From a virus, in IMG/VR virus record IMGVR_UViG_3300006753_000038, positions 1 through 30,759 of that record: DNA of 30,759 nucleotides; one strand, given 5' to 3'. The notes beneath the pieces were generated by a model. It did not search any database. It worked only from the letters and a program-made list of their open reading frames with translations, and was not told where the DNA came from. The position numbers and the translations under genes are program-made. Of the stretch, positions 16,643 to 25,926 are shown piece after piece (position 1 is the first letter of the stretch; each line of letters begins with the position of its first letter).

Positions 16643-18666
16643 TACTTGAGAAAGCCTCCGAAGGCTATTGAGTCTACACCTAAGTGATTACTTATTCCAC
16701 TTACGTTGCTAGCAGACACTATATTCTTTGGAAATATAAACCCTGTATTAGCTGAAGTAAATCGTGAACCTATGTCGCTGATATCGAAATACGAGCTAGT
16801 TAAAATATTATTTAGCGCTTTTACAGCATCTGGATCCTCTACAGGATCATACTGTATTCCGTCTTTAATGCTTGCAAGCGTTAATACTTCTGCTGCAGAT
16901 AGTTCTTTCTCCCACATCTGAATTTCTGCCATGTTACCATCATAAATGTTTGCAATTGAATATAGCGTGCTTACAGTTCCACCTATAGCTAAACCATCTG
17001 TTGCGCCCGTAAAAGATTCCATCGCTACATAAGTGCCACCAGAGTTTGTGGAGTTACTAACTTCAACGGCACCATCGATATATATTTTCATGCCGCCTTC
17101 GAGAGATGATCCGTTATATGTCGCAGCAACATGATACCATGTTGAGTGTGATAAAGTGTTTGTGCTCTGCTGGATAATCCTAGCAGTTGATGCAGAAGCA
17201 TCGCCTAAAAAGAGTTTTAGTCTACCGGAGTCACATGTAAATCGATACTGATAATTTGAAGCACTTCCGCCCTTATGGAGAATTGTATTATTAGACGACA
17301 TAGCAGTGGAATCTAATCTTATCCAGGCTGTTATTGAAAATGGGCTGTCTGTTGATCCATCGCCGAAACTTAGTGATGAGTGGTGTTCTGCCCAGAGCGC
17401 AGAAGTTGATCCGCCATACTTAAAGTTGTGTGTATATACTGGACTAATTACTGCTGACGGCGTTGTTGCCGTTTGGTGTGGTGTTCTAGAAGCAACATCT
17501 TCTAATACTCCTAGTGTTATTGTGTTACCGTTTTTAGCACTATTCAACCATGTATCAGAACCGTCATCTGCGAGCGAGCCTGTAAAAGTCCAAACTGCAA
17601 CAGCGTCGTCTGCCATATCATATTCATAAGAACCTAATTTTGTAGTGAATGTCTTATTAAAAGAATACACAGGTCCTGGATCGATAGAGCTGGTCGATAC
17701 TGTAGAAAGTGCGTATCTTACGTGCTCATAGCTACTTCCAATGTAGTTTTCTGTGTCGTTGAAAGGTGCAATATTATAATACCCGTCTGCTATGAAACCA
17801 TCAAGAGACAGCGTTCTTCCAGCAACTACAAAAGCACCTGTTAAGGGCATGCCTAACCTTCTTTCAAAAAGTGTCTCTGGGAATATGCTCTCCTGTGAGT
17901 CCTCGTACCAGTCATACACACCTTGCACCTTCTCATACTTTGTGTCAATAACAGAGCTTCCTTTCTGATCAAAGTTCCAGTCGCCTGTAGAGAGATCACA
18001 TCTAATTCCATTTATCTGTATATCTGCAGAGTTTGTATTTGCATTTCTGCGACGTATCTCAAATACCTCAATAACACCGTCCATCGTGTCTGGGTCTATG
18101 TATTGGTCTAAGTCTCTAGTCAGATCATTGATGATCATGTACTGCATTATGTAGTTTCCTGACTCGACAAATGCAACCGGATCTAACTTCCCTGGATAAT
18201 CCTCGAAAGGTCGAATTTTATTCTTTACATCGTCAAAGACCTTATGAAGACTGCCCTGGCCGTATTCTTCATTCTGCATCTGGTGGCGAACTGTTCCATC
18301 AATTTCCATGATCTTCTGCGTGTTGATGGAGATGTACGGAAGTATTCCCTTAGCAAGGTGGTTCATCGTAATAACATTCTTTCCCTGCCGGTACATATCA
18401 ATAACTGATGTGTCACTATTCTCACCGAATACAGTAACTGTCCCTAGCCTGGATCCACCAGCTTCCGTTTCCTCGTAAGATTTTTCCACGACAGTTACTC
18501 TTTCTATCTCTAGGCCGATTCGTTGCGTCGCGGGTGTCGAAACATACGTCAAAGATGCTGTCACAGGCATCAGTGAGGCGTCTGCAGACTTATCAACAAA
18601 CGCTAATCGTTCATTTAATGCGTCTAAGTCCAGTATATTACTTGCTGTGGAAGTTTTAGTTGACAT
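16642..18666 (-). CDS. Structural protein with an inserted LamG domain
   Basis: A 674-residue protein. Residues 1-345 and 610-674 look like one protein of unknown family, with markers GRTLSLDGFIADGYYNIAPF and, at the end, NHLGVDSIAFGGFLK. Between them, at about 350-605, lies a complete LamG/concanavalin-A-like domain: LSFGDGSTDSPFSITAWIRL, then STWYHVAATYNGSSLEGGMK, IYIDG and AEIQMWEKELSAAEVLTLA. LamG folds in phage tails commonly bind glycans or act as spacer beta sandwiches, so a host-surface contact is likely but not shown. The ATG follows AAGGA at good spacing. The stop overlaps the next start as TAATG, and the codons for the terminal Gly-Gly-Phe-Leu-Lys supply GGAGG for that gene. LamG call good; the scaffold is unidentified. 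Confidence 0.72.
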   Translation of the reverse strand: MSTKTSTASNILDLDALNERLAFVDKSADASLMPVTASLTYVSTPATQRIGLEIERVTVVEKSYEETEAGGSRLGTVTVFGENSDTSVIDMYRQGKNVITMNHLAKGILPYISINTQKIMEIDGTVRHQMQNEEYGQGSLHKVFDDVKNKIRPFEDYPGKLDPVAFVESGNYIMQYMIINDLTRDLDQYIDPDTMDGVIEVFEIRRRNANTNSADIQINGIRCDLSTGDWNFDQKGSSVIDTKYEKVQGVYDWYEDSQESIFPETLFERRLGMPLTGAFVVAGRTLSLDGFIADGYYNIAPFNDTENYIGSSYEHVRYALSTVSTSSIDPGPVYSFNKTFTTKLGSYEYDMADDAVAVWTFTGSLADDGSDTWLNSAKNGNTITLGVLEDVASRTPHQTATTPSAVISPVYTHNFKYGGSTSALWAEHHSSLSFGDGSTDSPFSITAWIRLDSTAMSSNNTILHKGGSASNYQYRFTCDSGRLKLFLGDASASTARIIQQSTNTLSHSTWYHVAATYNGSSLEGGMKIYIDGAVEVSNSTNSGGTYVAMESFTGATDGLAIGGTVSTLYSIANIYDGNMAEIQMWEKELSAAEVLTLASIKDGIQYDPVEDPDAVKALNNILTSSYFDISDIGSRFTSANTGFIFPKNIVSASNVSGISNHLGVDSIAFGGFLK

Positions 18667-18677
18667 ATTTTATTTCC

Positions 18678-21600
18678 TTAGAACTTACTGATGACACCCA
18701 CGAACTGACTTAGAAGCAAGTTTCCCCTTGACGGATCACGAGGTAGCGCTTTTAAATATATCTCATCAAAAGTATATTGTAATCTATGTCGTTCAAGAAC
18801 GTGTGACTCATAGATAAAGTTAATTCCCATAAAGTTTGTTGTCCTTGGAACCAGATCGTACATCATGTCAGTGAATGCGTTATCAATCCACTTAAAAAGT
18901 GTCCTGTACTTAGATAAGTCCATGCGTTCTAGCACATTATTGAAGTACACTGTTCTGTAGTGGGACAATTCTGGATATGATGCACCAAATATAAGGTTCG
19001 GTCTTCCTAACGCATTATCAATAGCTCCGAAATCCGAGAACATAGTCAAGATATTTTCATTTAGACCTTTCATGACTGACATGTCAATTGACAGTCTATT
19101 ATCATCTACTACCTCCTCGCTAGGTGCGACTTCATACGCAGGTGCGACTGAGCAATACTTAGAATCATCAATTAATGTCGGGTCTTGAAAGCTTCTCACT
19201 CGAACTTTAGTCTTTGCGTAATTGAGGTCAAATTTCTCTGAAAGTATCTCATAATCTGCTCTAAGCGCTTTGAAAACTGTCTTGCTAGGTTCAAAATTGC
19301 TACCCACAAGATGATTGTTATTTTGACTAAAGTCAAAAAACATTGTGCCGCCTGATGCATCTGAAGATGTTGTTGCTTGCTTTCCAAAAGTATGAACCCT
19401 CAGTCTCTCAAATGAACCTGTAGTTGTACTTGTGAAGTTATAATTTACGCTTGGATTATCAAGTCCTACGCTGACGTAATTCTTTGCTCTTTCCTTCCAC
19501 TCTGTGTCTGATGTGTACCTTGACCAGAATCGTAAATTTGAAATCAGACCGGTAAAACTAGAAGAGTGTGCTAGTGTGTATGTGTCTGCGCCTGTAGAGT
19601 TATTCAAGAACTTGCCGCTTGAGCCTCCCTGGAGAGTTTGCTCACCTATCACTAAGATTGATCCTGACGAATTATATGTGTCTGTTGCATTATTGAACAC
19701 AGAGTCTGACTGATCTGCATAGTGTGATGCAGTGTGGTAAGACTCCAACAGTCGGCCGCTCTCTTGTTTTGTTGCTCTTAGAAAGTACTCATGTCTAGTA
19801 GTCGCACCAAGATCATGAGGGGCGCGCCTACCGAATGAGACTCCCCATATATCCTTGTCAAAGACATTTGCGCCTGTCAGGAATAAATGTTTCACATCAG
19901 TGCTTGTAGGGCTGTCACTTATAAACAAGTCTAGGCGAGTTGATGTGCCAACAAGATTAGCTATCACTGACTCTGTGTTACTGGGAGCAGTTGTTCCTGT
20001 CACAACCAGCCTGATCAGGCTCTCTGGTGCTCCTATGTAACCATGCTCCCAGTCATACAACCCCTCATACGTAAAAGAACCTGAAGTTAAAAGGCCATCT
20101 GATCTCACAGTTGAAATTCCGTGTGTTCCGTGCTCATCACTATTTTGAAAGAGGAACCCGGCGCCACCGTTAAAGTTAACGATTGTTACGTCTGCTGAAG
20201 ATACTGACCCGTCAATTGTAGTATTACCAAGATTTGTCCGGGCCCTTAAGCTCTGTGTTAACACACATGTTCCGTCTGCTGCACCCGCTGAGATTAGAGA
20301 GCCTGTCATAGAACCACTAAAGCTTCCTGTAACTTTCTGAAGTATCTTTTCTGCCATCAAAGATTCTGATGCTTGGATTGGAATTCCAACATTTCCTGCT
20401 GTTGTTGAATCATCATCATCAAATTCAAATGTTATTATTTTTCCGATCGAGTCTGTTATGTTCAGTAGCATTCCGTCAGTAATAGTAGAAACGTCCTCGA
20501 CTTCGATGGTGCCTATTGCCAGAGTTGACGGACCAGGTAACGGAACGCCTGTTTCAACCCTCGAGCTAGACAAGTAACCTGACTTTATCTTTGGAAAATT
20601 ATCTGGATAGCCTTCATTATCAACTGACCCTACAGTCTTTTCCATTGATCCTGAAAAGTTTAGAAATTTCAATACGTCAACTTTTCTTTCCCTAGAACCG
20701 TTAAGGCTTTTTAATCTGGATCCTCCATACTCTCTAAAAGCCAGTATGTTGTCAGGCTCCATTCCTGCAGACCTGAACACACTTTTTAGTGAACCAATTG
20801 TCCCTTTTGTGTTCCGCATGTTTACTGTATCTGATAGGATTCTTCTCCATATCAGATTTTGAAGGTCATTAAGCGACTTAGTTGCATTTGTGAAGTCTTC
20901 TGATAAGTTAATTCCCTCTATCAGCTGTGACTGCTCTGAGTTTCTAAAAAGTGAGGGAAGTCTTATATTTATTGACTCAGCTTTCTTTCTAAGCAGGGGG
21001 TCTGGAACTGACTCATAGTCTTCATACTTAACATGATTAAAATTACTTATAGTATCAATTGTTATTTTTAACTCATCAAACGCTTTTGCCCATATCAGTA
21101 AAAACTTGACCAAGAGAGAAGCGCCTGGAAGATCTGACGACTTCTTACCTACATTAAAGTCTGTGAATGTTGAAAATGCCTCGCCTAGTTTTCCCAGGTC
21201 ATCATCAAAATTATCTAAATAATTCGATTCTTCAAAATAATGTGGAGGTATCAACTTTGTAATTAGATTCGGATTATACGTGTCGTACTCGCTCCCAGTT
21301 GTCAAAAGCGCAGTATTCAGTGCTGTTATCTGAGGGAAGTCAGGAAAGAGCACTATACTCCTCTCAACACACTCATTTCCTGTTGGATTATTTGAGCCGG
21401 TTGTCCTATTAAATGAACTATCAAAATTTGTTATTATGCCGTGTAAAGAATTTCCTGAGCTGTCAAGAACTATGTCATTACCTGTGTAACTTCCAGACGG
21501 CTCATTGAATCTTAGCTGAAGTTTTAGGTCACTTGATGCGTACACATCTTTTGTCTTTTCATCTTTGATTGTCGCACGATCCTTCACTACATGATAGAAT

Positions 21601-22541
21601 CTAAAAGTGTCCATTGCACCTGACAGTGTCTCTTGAGGGTCGAATATGAGATTATTTAAACGAACCTGTGAGCCTGTTCCTATGTACAAGCTATTTGCTG
21701 AGTAGTGCAGTGTTGAAAATGTTGTTGACATGCTTGAAGAGTAGACTACATCATCTATTATCAGCTTTGTCTTTTGATCCCCCTCTATGTCATAAATCGC
21801 AGCGACGTGATTAAACGAACCCTTATAAAGTGTTCCTGTTACATAAGAGTAATTCGATCCAGATGTCACACCAAAGATTATGCTTCCCGTTGACGTGCTA
21901 TTTGACTGAGACAGCGCAATTGTTATTGAATTTGACAGCGAGCTCCTCTTTTGGGCAATGACCTGATTATCATTTGCTAGTTCAGGAGCATTATAGAAGA
22001 ATTCTATTGTGAAAGGGTTCGAAGCAGGATCCATCACGACCTTTCCTGACCTGTCATCTGATATCGAGTTGATTGCAGCGCCTGATCTATCAACAACCTC
22101 TATATAATTTCCTGATCCTGCAGCTTTAGATCCTGAAAAAACAAGATAGCCTACGTTCTTTGGAAAAGAATTAAAAACATACTTTTCAAAACCCGTTAAG
22201 GTGTCTTCAAACTCTTCAATATCTTTTTTTGTTCCATCAAAAGGATAAAAGTTGACTATTCTATCAAATGCCTCATTGACATTAGCAACTGCAGAGTGAA
22301 AAAACGTGTGGTTCTCAAATTTTGAAAAGTCAACATTTGCTTGCTGTGTTGAGACTAGATAATCCTTGTCTCCGTACCTGTATGAAGATGTGCTAAATAA
22401 GTTTGTGTCTTTAAACGCAGCGTATGTGTATTTTGTGTCCTCAGGCTTATTGAGATGAGCAGCTGATTGCCTGGCTTCTCTTCGGAAAGTTGGCTTAAAA
22501 AGCTTACCAGGTACATTTCTATCAAAAAGTTTCTTAGACAT
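18678..22541 (-). CDS. Large baseplate protein with two LamG-like regions and a gpI/gp7-like segment
   Basis: A 1287-residue protein built as a mosaic. Residues about 130-340 are a LamG/concanavalin-A fold (PFTIEFFYNAPELANDNQVI, then SFNHVAAIYDIEG and LIIDDVVYSSS). Residues about 420-620 resemble the tail protein I / gp7 type: DPLLRKKAESINIRLPSLF, then NLIWRRILSDTVNMRNTKGT and IGSLKSVFRSAGMEPDNIL. Residues about 675-795 are an inserted domain with KIITFEFDDDDSTTAGN, shared with the 1772-residue gene. A second LamG region follows to about 1060. The C-terminal 170 residues (ILTMFSDFGAIDNALGRPN; YLVPRTTNFMGINFIYESH-like stretch) belong to a family I associate with large marine-phage tail proteins. 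It probably links wedges to host-binding outer parts. T4 gp7 is about 1030 residues, so size and position agree. The ribosome site is weak. Confidence 0.72.
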   Translation of the reverse strand: MSKKLFDRNVPGKLFKPTFRREARQSAAHLNKPEDTKYTYAAFKDTNLFSTSSYRYGDKDYLVSTQQANVDFSKFENHTFFHSAVANVNEAFDRIVNFYPFDGTKKDIEEFEDTLTGFEKYVFNSFPKNVGYLVFSGSKAAGSGNYIEVVDRSGAAINSISDDRSGKVVMDPASNPFTIEFFYNAPELANDNQVIAQKRSSLSNSITIALSQSNSTSTGSIIFGVTSGSNYSYVTGTLYKGSFNHVAAIYDIEGDQKTKLIIDDVVYSSSMSTTFSTLHYSANSLYIGTGSQVRLNNLIFDPQETLSGAMDTFRFYHVVKDRATIKDEKTKDVYASSDLKLQLRFNEPSGSYTGNDIVLDSSGNSLHGIITNFDSSFNRTTGSNNPTGNECVERSIVLFPDFPQITALNTALLTTGSEYDTYNPNLITKLIPPHYFEESNYLDNFDDDLGKLGEAFSTFTDFNVGKKSSDLPGASLLVKFLLIWAKAFDELKITIDTISNFNHVKYEDYESVPDPLLRKKAESINIRLPSLFRNSEQSQLIEGINLSEDFTNATKSLNDLQNLIWRRILSDTVNMRNTKGTIGSLKSVFRSAGMEPDNILAFREYGGSRLKSLNGSRERKVDVLKFLNFSGSMEKTVGSVDNEGYPDNFPKIKSGYLSSSRVETGVPLPGPSTLAIGTIEVEDVSTITDGMLLNITDSIGKIITFEFDDDDSTTAGNVGIPIQASESLMAEKILQKVTGSFSGSMTGSLISAGAADGTCVLTQSLRARTNLGNTTIDGSVSSADVTIVNFNGGAGFLFQNSDEHGTHGISTVRSDGLLTSGSFTYEGLYDWEHGYIGAPESLIRLVVTGTTAPSNTESVIANLVGTSTRLDLFISDSPTSTDVKHLFLTGANVFDKDIWGVSFGRRAPHDLGATTRHEYFLRATKQESGRLLESYHTASHYADQSDSVFNNATDTYNSSGSILVIGEQTLQGGSSGKFLNNSTGADTYTLAHSSSFTGLISNLRFWSRYTSDTEWKERAKNYVSVGLDNPSVNYNFTSTTTGSFERLRVHTFGKQATTSSDASGGTMFFDFSQNNNHLVGSNFEPSKTVFKALRADYEILSEKFDLNYAKTKVRVRSFQDPTLIDDSKYCSVAPAYEVAPSEEVVDDNRLSIDMSVMKGLNENILTMFSDFGAIDNALGRPNLIFGASYPELSHYRTVYFNNVLERMDLSKYRTLFKWIDNAFTDMMYDLVPRTTNFMGINFIYESHVLERHRLQYTFDEIYLKALPRDPSRGNLLLSQFVGVISKF

Positions 22542-22552
22542 TTAAACTACCA

Positions 22553-24076
22553 CTACTCAACCCTAAATTTGGATGCTGCATCAGTTATGATTGTATCAAA
22601 CCCATTTTTCTTGATCAAAAAATCAAAGACATATGTCCTACCTCTTGGTAGTGAATCAACGTAAAACTCAAAATACATACCAGATGAATCTGTTGAAAGC
22701 CTTGTTGACTTATTTGTCGTATCGAAAGGTATGATAATATCATCGGTTTGAAAATCTCTTACTCTAAAATACATCTCATGATATACCTGACTAGTATTTT
22801 CAATTGGGAGCTTCTTAAAAACAACGGATCTGTTTCTGTCCTCTGAGAACACTCTTATCTTAACAACATCACCCACTTTATAAGACTCTCTTAGGTTTAG
22901 CAGAGAAACAAGTAAATTTTGATGCTTACTCTCGAATGCAAGTCTACTATTGTTATTAATCGTCAAAGAAGATGAAAGAAAAGAAACAGTTCCGTCTGTA
23001 GATCCCCATACCTCTCTGAACGTGATGCTACCTGAGTATAACAAGTCATCTCTTAGTGTCGACTCAAAGCTGCTAATAGCGAATGAAGCTGAGTACATCC
23101 CTGTCATTCTGTTGACACCTCGGAGAGCCTGCGATACATTAAATGACTTCTTGAAGCTTCCACTTTCGATCTTTACTTCCATACACTCATTTCCTGTTAA
23201 CGCTGTAGCACCTGCGCCCGACAGTATATTTGCTGTATCACTATAATGAAAATTATTCAGATAGATTGACGAAGTTACATCAAATATAAAATCTGAATGA
23301 TTGTCATGCACGCTATCGTCATACTTTATTATGAGCTTTGGTCGAATTGCTGTGTTGGAGACATTTCTTGACGCGAATCTTTTAACGTAATATGTCTTAT
23401 CATTTTGTTCATAGCTTCCAGAATATGCAATTAAAAATCCATGATTTGTTATCTGCGATGAGTACACACCTGATACAAATTTTGTCACATCAACGTATAG
23501 GTCGTCTTCTCCGTTCTCAAAATACTGCTGTTGTGCTATCGCGACTGTCTCTGTTCCCGAAGGCCCTGCAAGCGCTCCGCTTACAATCACATCAATTCCT
23601 GAGTCACCTAAGCTTCCTGATGCCAAAGCACCTTGCCGGTTCCACAGCACAGGTGTGCCTGATGTAACTGATGCTGTTATGAAGTTTGATGAGTCTATGT
23701 CTTCAAACTGAGACACATCATACCCACTGCCTTCATCAAACTTTTGCGTTAATGGAAAAACAATAATGTGAAAATTAGAAGGAGTCGTTTGGCCACCATA
23801 CACATCATGGAGTTTTAATATACACTTGAAATTACTACTATTTACGTCAATTTTTGCGTTATCTTGCATTGTTGTTACAGGAGTTAAATCAAACTTTATT
23901 AAAATTCTAGATAATTCAATTTGTTCCTTCGAACCTGTTAAGGATGTCTCGTTACAGATCTTAAAAAGATCAAGTGTTCCAGCTTGACCTGCATTTGCAT
24001 CCTTAGCTCTAAAAGAATTATTGATTATCTTATCAGTTATGTAATTGTCATGCGATGCAGACAGTATTCTGTACAT
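22553..24076 (-). CDS. DNRLRE-like beta-sandwich structural protein of the baseplate
   Basis: A 507-residue protein. Residues about 1-240 look like a DNRLRE (CBM96-like) beta sandwich. Support comes from an early I-x-D-K-I-I-N pattern, the strand SRILIKFDLTPV, the late strands DLYVDVTKFVSGVYSSQITN and HGFLIAYSG, and the typical closing strand IRPKLIIKYDD. Residues about 245-400 are beta-rich with no family I can name. The C-terminus has an Ig-like segment with FEFYVDSLPRGRTYVFDFLI. DNRLRE domains are known mainly from secreted carbohydrate-related proteins and often occur in surface structures. The position between gp6 and a gpI/gp7-like protein suggests a wedge or peripheral baseplate component, but T4 has no obvious counterpart by sequence. 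It starts at an ATG that overlaps the gp6 stop. Structural role likely; domain assignment moderately sure. Confidence 0.7.
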   Translation of the reverse strand: MYRILSASHDNYITDKIINNSFRAKDANAGQAGTLDLFKICNETSLTGSKEQIELSRILIKFDLTPVTTMQDNAKIDVNSSNFKCILKLHDVYGGQTTPSNFHIIVFPLTQKFDEGSGYDVSQFEDIDSSNFITASVTSGTPVLWNRQGALASGSLGDSGIDVIVSGALAGPSGTETVAIAQQQYFENGEDDLYVDVTKFVSGVYSSQITNHGFLIAYSGSYEQNDKTYYVKRFASRNVSNTAIRPKLIIKYDDSVHDNHSDFIFDVTSSIYLNNFHYSDTANILSGAGATALTGNECMEVKIESGSFKKSFNVSQALRGVNRMTGMYSASFAISSFESTLRDDLLYSGSITFREVWGSTDGTVSFLSSSLTINNNSRLAFESKHQNLLVSLLNLRESYKVGDVVKIRVFSEDRNRSVVFKKLPIENTSQVYHEMYFRVRDFQTDDIIIPFDTTNKSTRLSTDSSGMYFEFYVDSLPRGRTYVFDFLIKKNGFDTIITDAASKFRVE

Positions 24077-25920
24077 TATGTAACACTCCCGACAATGTCG
24101 TCATTAGGATACTTGAGCTCTATCATTCCACCTCGTGGTGGAAATAGATACCCTCTATCCATGTATCTTCTTGGATCATATGAGACATCAGTATAAACCA
24201 AGTCATCAATTACTCCTGACTTACCAACTATTGAAAACTCCACAATTGAAACTACGCCGGCAGTATTTAGCACGATATTTTCAAGCTCGCCGGTGATAAC
24301 AGGCTGATCAATCTGCCAATTTTTTATATTAAAGTATTTTCCTAATTTAGCATTAATGATATTCAAAACTGTATTCGAATTCCTATCTGCATCAACTGTG
24401 ACTGAATAGTTTATTCCTATATTAATTATAGCTGCATCGAGAACGTCTATCGCATCAGATACTATTCTAAACTGGCTCAAATAGAAGCCTAAGTTTTCCT
24501 TTAGAGTGTCAGGCGACAGTATTAATTTTCCATTAGAATTTCTAGAAATTATGTGAAGTTGTGCAGCTTGTGGATTATTTGGATTATCTCTTACAGACAC
24601 TCTGAATACTCTTCCAAAGTTAGTTGGCATTCCGTACACTCTTGCTATGAGATCCTCTCTAGTGACGACCCTGTTCTGTGAGTTTCTATTGAACAGCGCG
24701 ATATTTCTTAACTCTTCTAGCGTTGGCTCATCCTCTCCGCCTGCTGCTGGCTGTTGATTGATCACAGTTGTCGACGCTCTGATTGATGATGCGACGGATG
24801 TTGGTGTTGCTGTTCCAAAAGACGTGATCAACGTCTTTACAGAATTTAGTAAACCAGCTCCCACATTATGCTTTAGACCTCCACCATATCTGTAGTTCAC
24901 TGTTATTGTTGTATTTCTAGGAGAGATGCCTAATGTCTGTGTCTCCAGGAAACTGTTAGGATCAATCGTGATCTTTGTTGATGTCTCCCTATCACCGTAA
25001 AGCGTGACTGCGTGATCTGAAGGATCTGGGATTATGTCTTCATCGAACTTTGTCTCATCACCGGAGCCGAATCTTATCGTTGTCTTTCCTGTTGTTGATG
25101 TTCTAAATTTGACAAATCGCTTCGGCGCATGAAGAATCTGCAGGCGCTCGGGAGCGTACTCTGCATCTTGTCTACTATTCGCATGACGTTTGAAAACAGT
25201 ATCCTGGGTCAGAGAACTCACCTCATAGTAATTGTCGCCATCGTTATCGTAGACAGACACTAGCTCTGTGACATCGGTCTTTGTCAATGTAATTTTTCTA
25301 AACGGTTCAACAGTATCGCCTATTGGAAATGAATCTGTCTTTGACTTTGCACTTGTGCACACACCTGTCGCTTCTAAAATAAAGTTAAGAGGTGTTGATC
25401 CGGATAGCTGGCCAATCCTGAATGTTGCAACTAGCTCATCATCTGCGTCAGTTTCTGAAAAGTCAACATCATCAAGTAACTCAAAGTCAACACCTGTTGT
25501 TGACGAGACAACTGACCCTGATTTAATTACAGGTAGATACACACTATTCGGAGAGTACTCACCATTATTAAGCGTTGCAGGAACTCTAATTCTGAATGTC
25601 ACCTCACAAAGTGCAGGTGACGGACCAGCTACTTCAACGCCGGCCTCTCTAATGAACCTCTCAATATTCTCAGTCTCAATTGCTGTCTCAATTGATGTCT
25701 CATTAAACTGATGGTCTATGTAGTACGACATCACATCACCCACATACGCAGCAAGGTCAATTAGAAGGCCCGCTAACGATGCATCACTTATATCAACAAT
25801 ATTTTGATTAAAGTGTGTAGCTGTGTATCTTTTTAGCTCATTCCTAATACTGTCAAAGTCACGATTTGTATACGATATATCCTTGTGCTTTGCTACTTCT
25901 TTTTTAATATTTCTTGCCAA
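24076..25920 (-). CDS. gp6: Baseplate wedge subunit gp6 (baseplate J-like)
   Basis: A 614-residue protein, close to T4 gp6 (about 660). The N-terminus has the family pattern: DISYTNRDFDSIRNELKRY at 14-32 and DASLAGLLIDLAAYVGDVMS at 46-65, then YYIDHQFNETSIETA. The C-terminal half carries the J-like part: TREDLIARVYGMPTNFGRVF, DAAIINIGINYSVTVDADRN, and QPVITGELENIVLNTAGV. gp6 dimers form the inner ring of the wedge and hold the baseplate together around the hub. Translation starts at TTG, since no earlier ATG exists. The stop overlaps the ATG of the following gene in the form TAATG, so the two are translationally coupled. High confidence from several separate motifs. Confidence 0.9.
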   Translation of the reverse strand: MARNIKKEVAKHKDISYTNRDFDSIRNELKRYTATHFNQNIVDISDASLAGLLIDLAAYVGDVMSYYIDHQFNETSIETAIETENIERFIREAGVEVAGPSPALCEVTFRIRVPATLNNGEYSPNSVYLPVIKSGSVVSSTTGVDFELLDDVDFSETDADDELVATFRIGQLSGSTPLNFILEATGVCTSAKSKTDSFPIGDTVEPFRKITLTKTDVTELVSVYDNDGDNYYEVSSLTQDTVFKRHANSRQDAEYAPERLQILHAPKRFVKFRTSTTGKTTIRFGSGDETKFDEDIIPDPSDHAVTLYGDRETSTKITIDPNSFLETQTLGISPRNTTITVNYRYGGGLKHNVGAGLLNSVKTLITSFGTATPTSVASSIRASTTVINQQPAAGGEDEPTLEELRNIALFNRNSQNRVVTREDLIARVYGMPTNFGRVFRVSVRDNPNNPQAAQLHIISRNSNGKLILSPDTLKENLGFYLSQFRIVSDAIDVLDAAIINIGINYSVTVDADRNSNTVLNIINAKLGKYFNIKNWQIDQPVITGELENIVLNTAGVVSIVEFSIVGKSGVIDDLVYTDVSYDPRRYMDRGYLFPPRGGMIELKYPNDDIVGSVT

Positions 25921-25926
25921 TTTAAA

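Noticed and set aside
20966-20973. AATAAATA on the minus strand, matching the cyanophage late -10 core
   Set aside because: It lies within the gpI/gp7-like coding segment (Ser-Ile-Asn-Ile), with no gene start nearby; chance is likely in AT-rich DNA.
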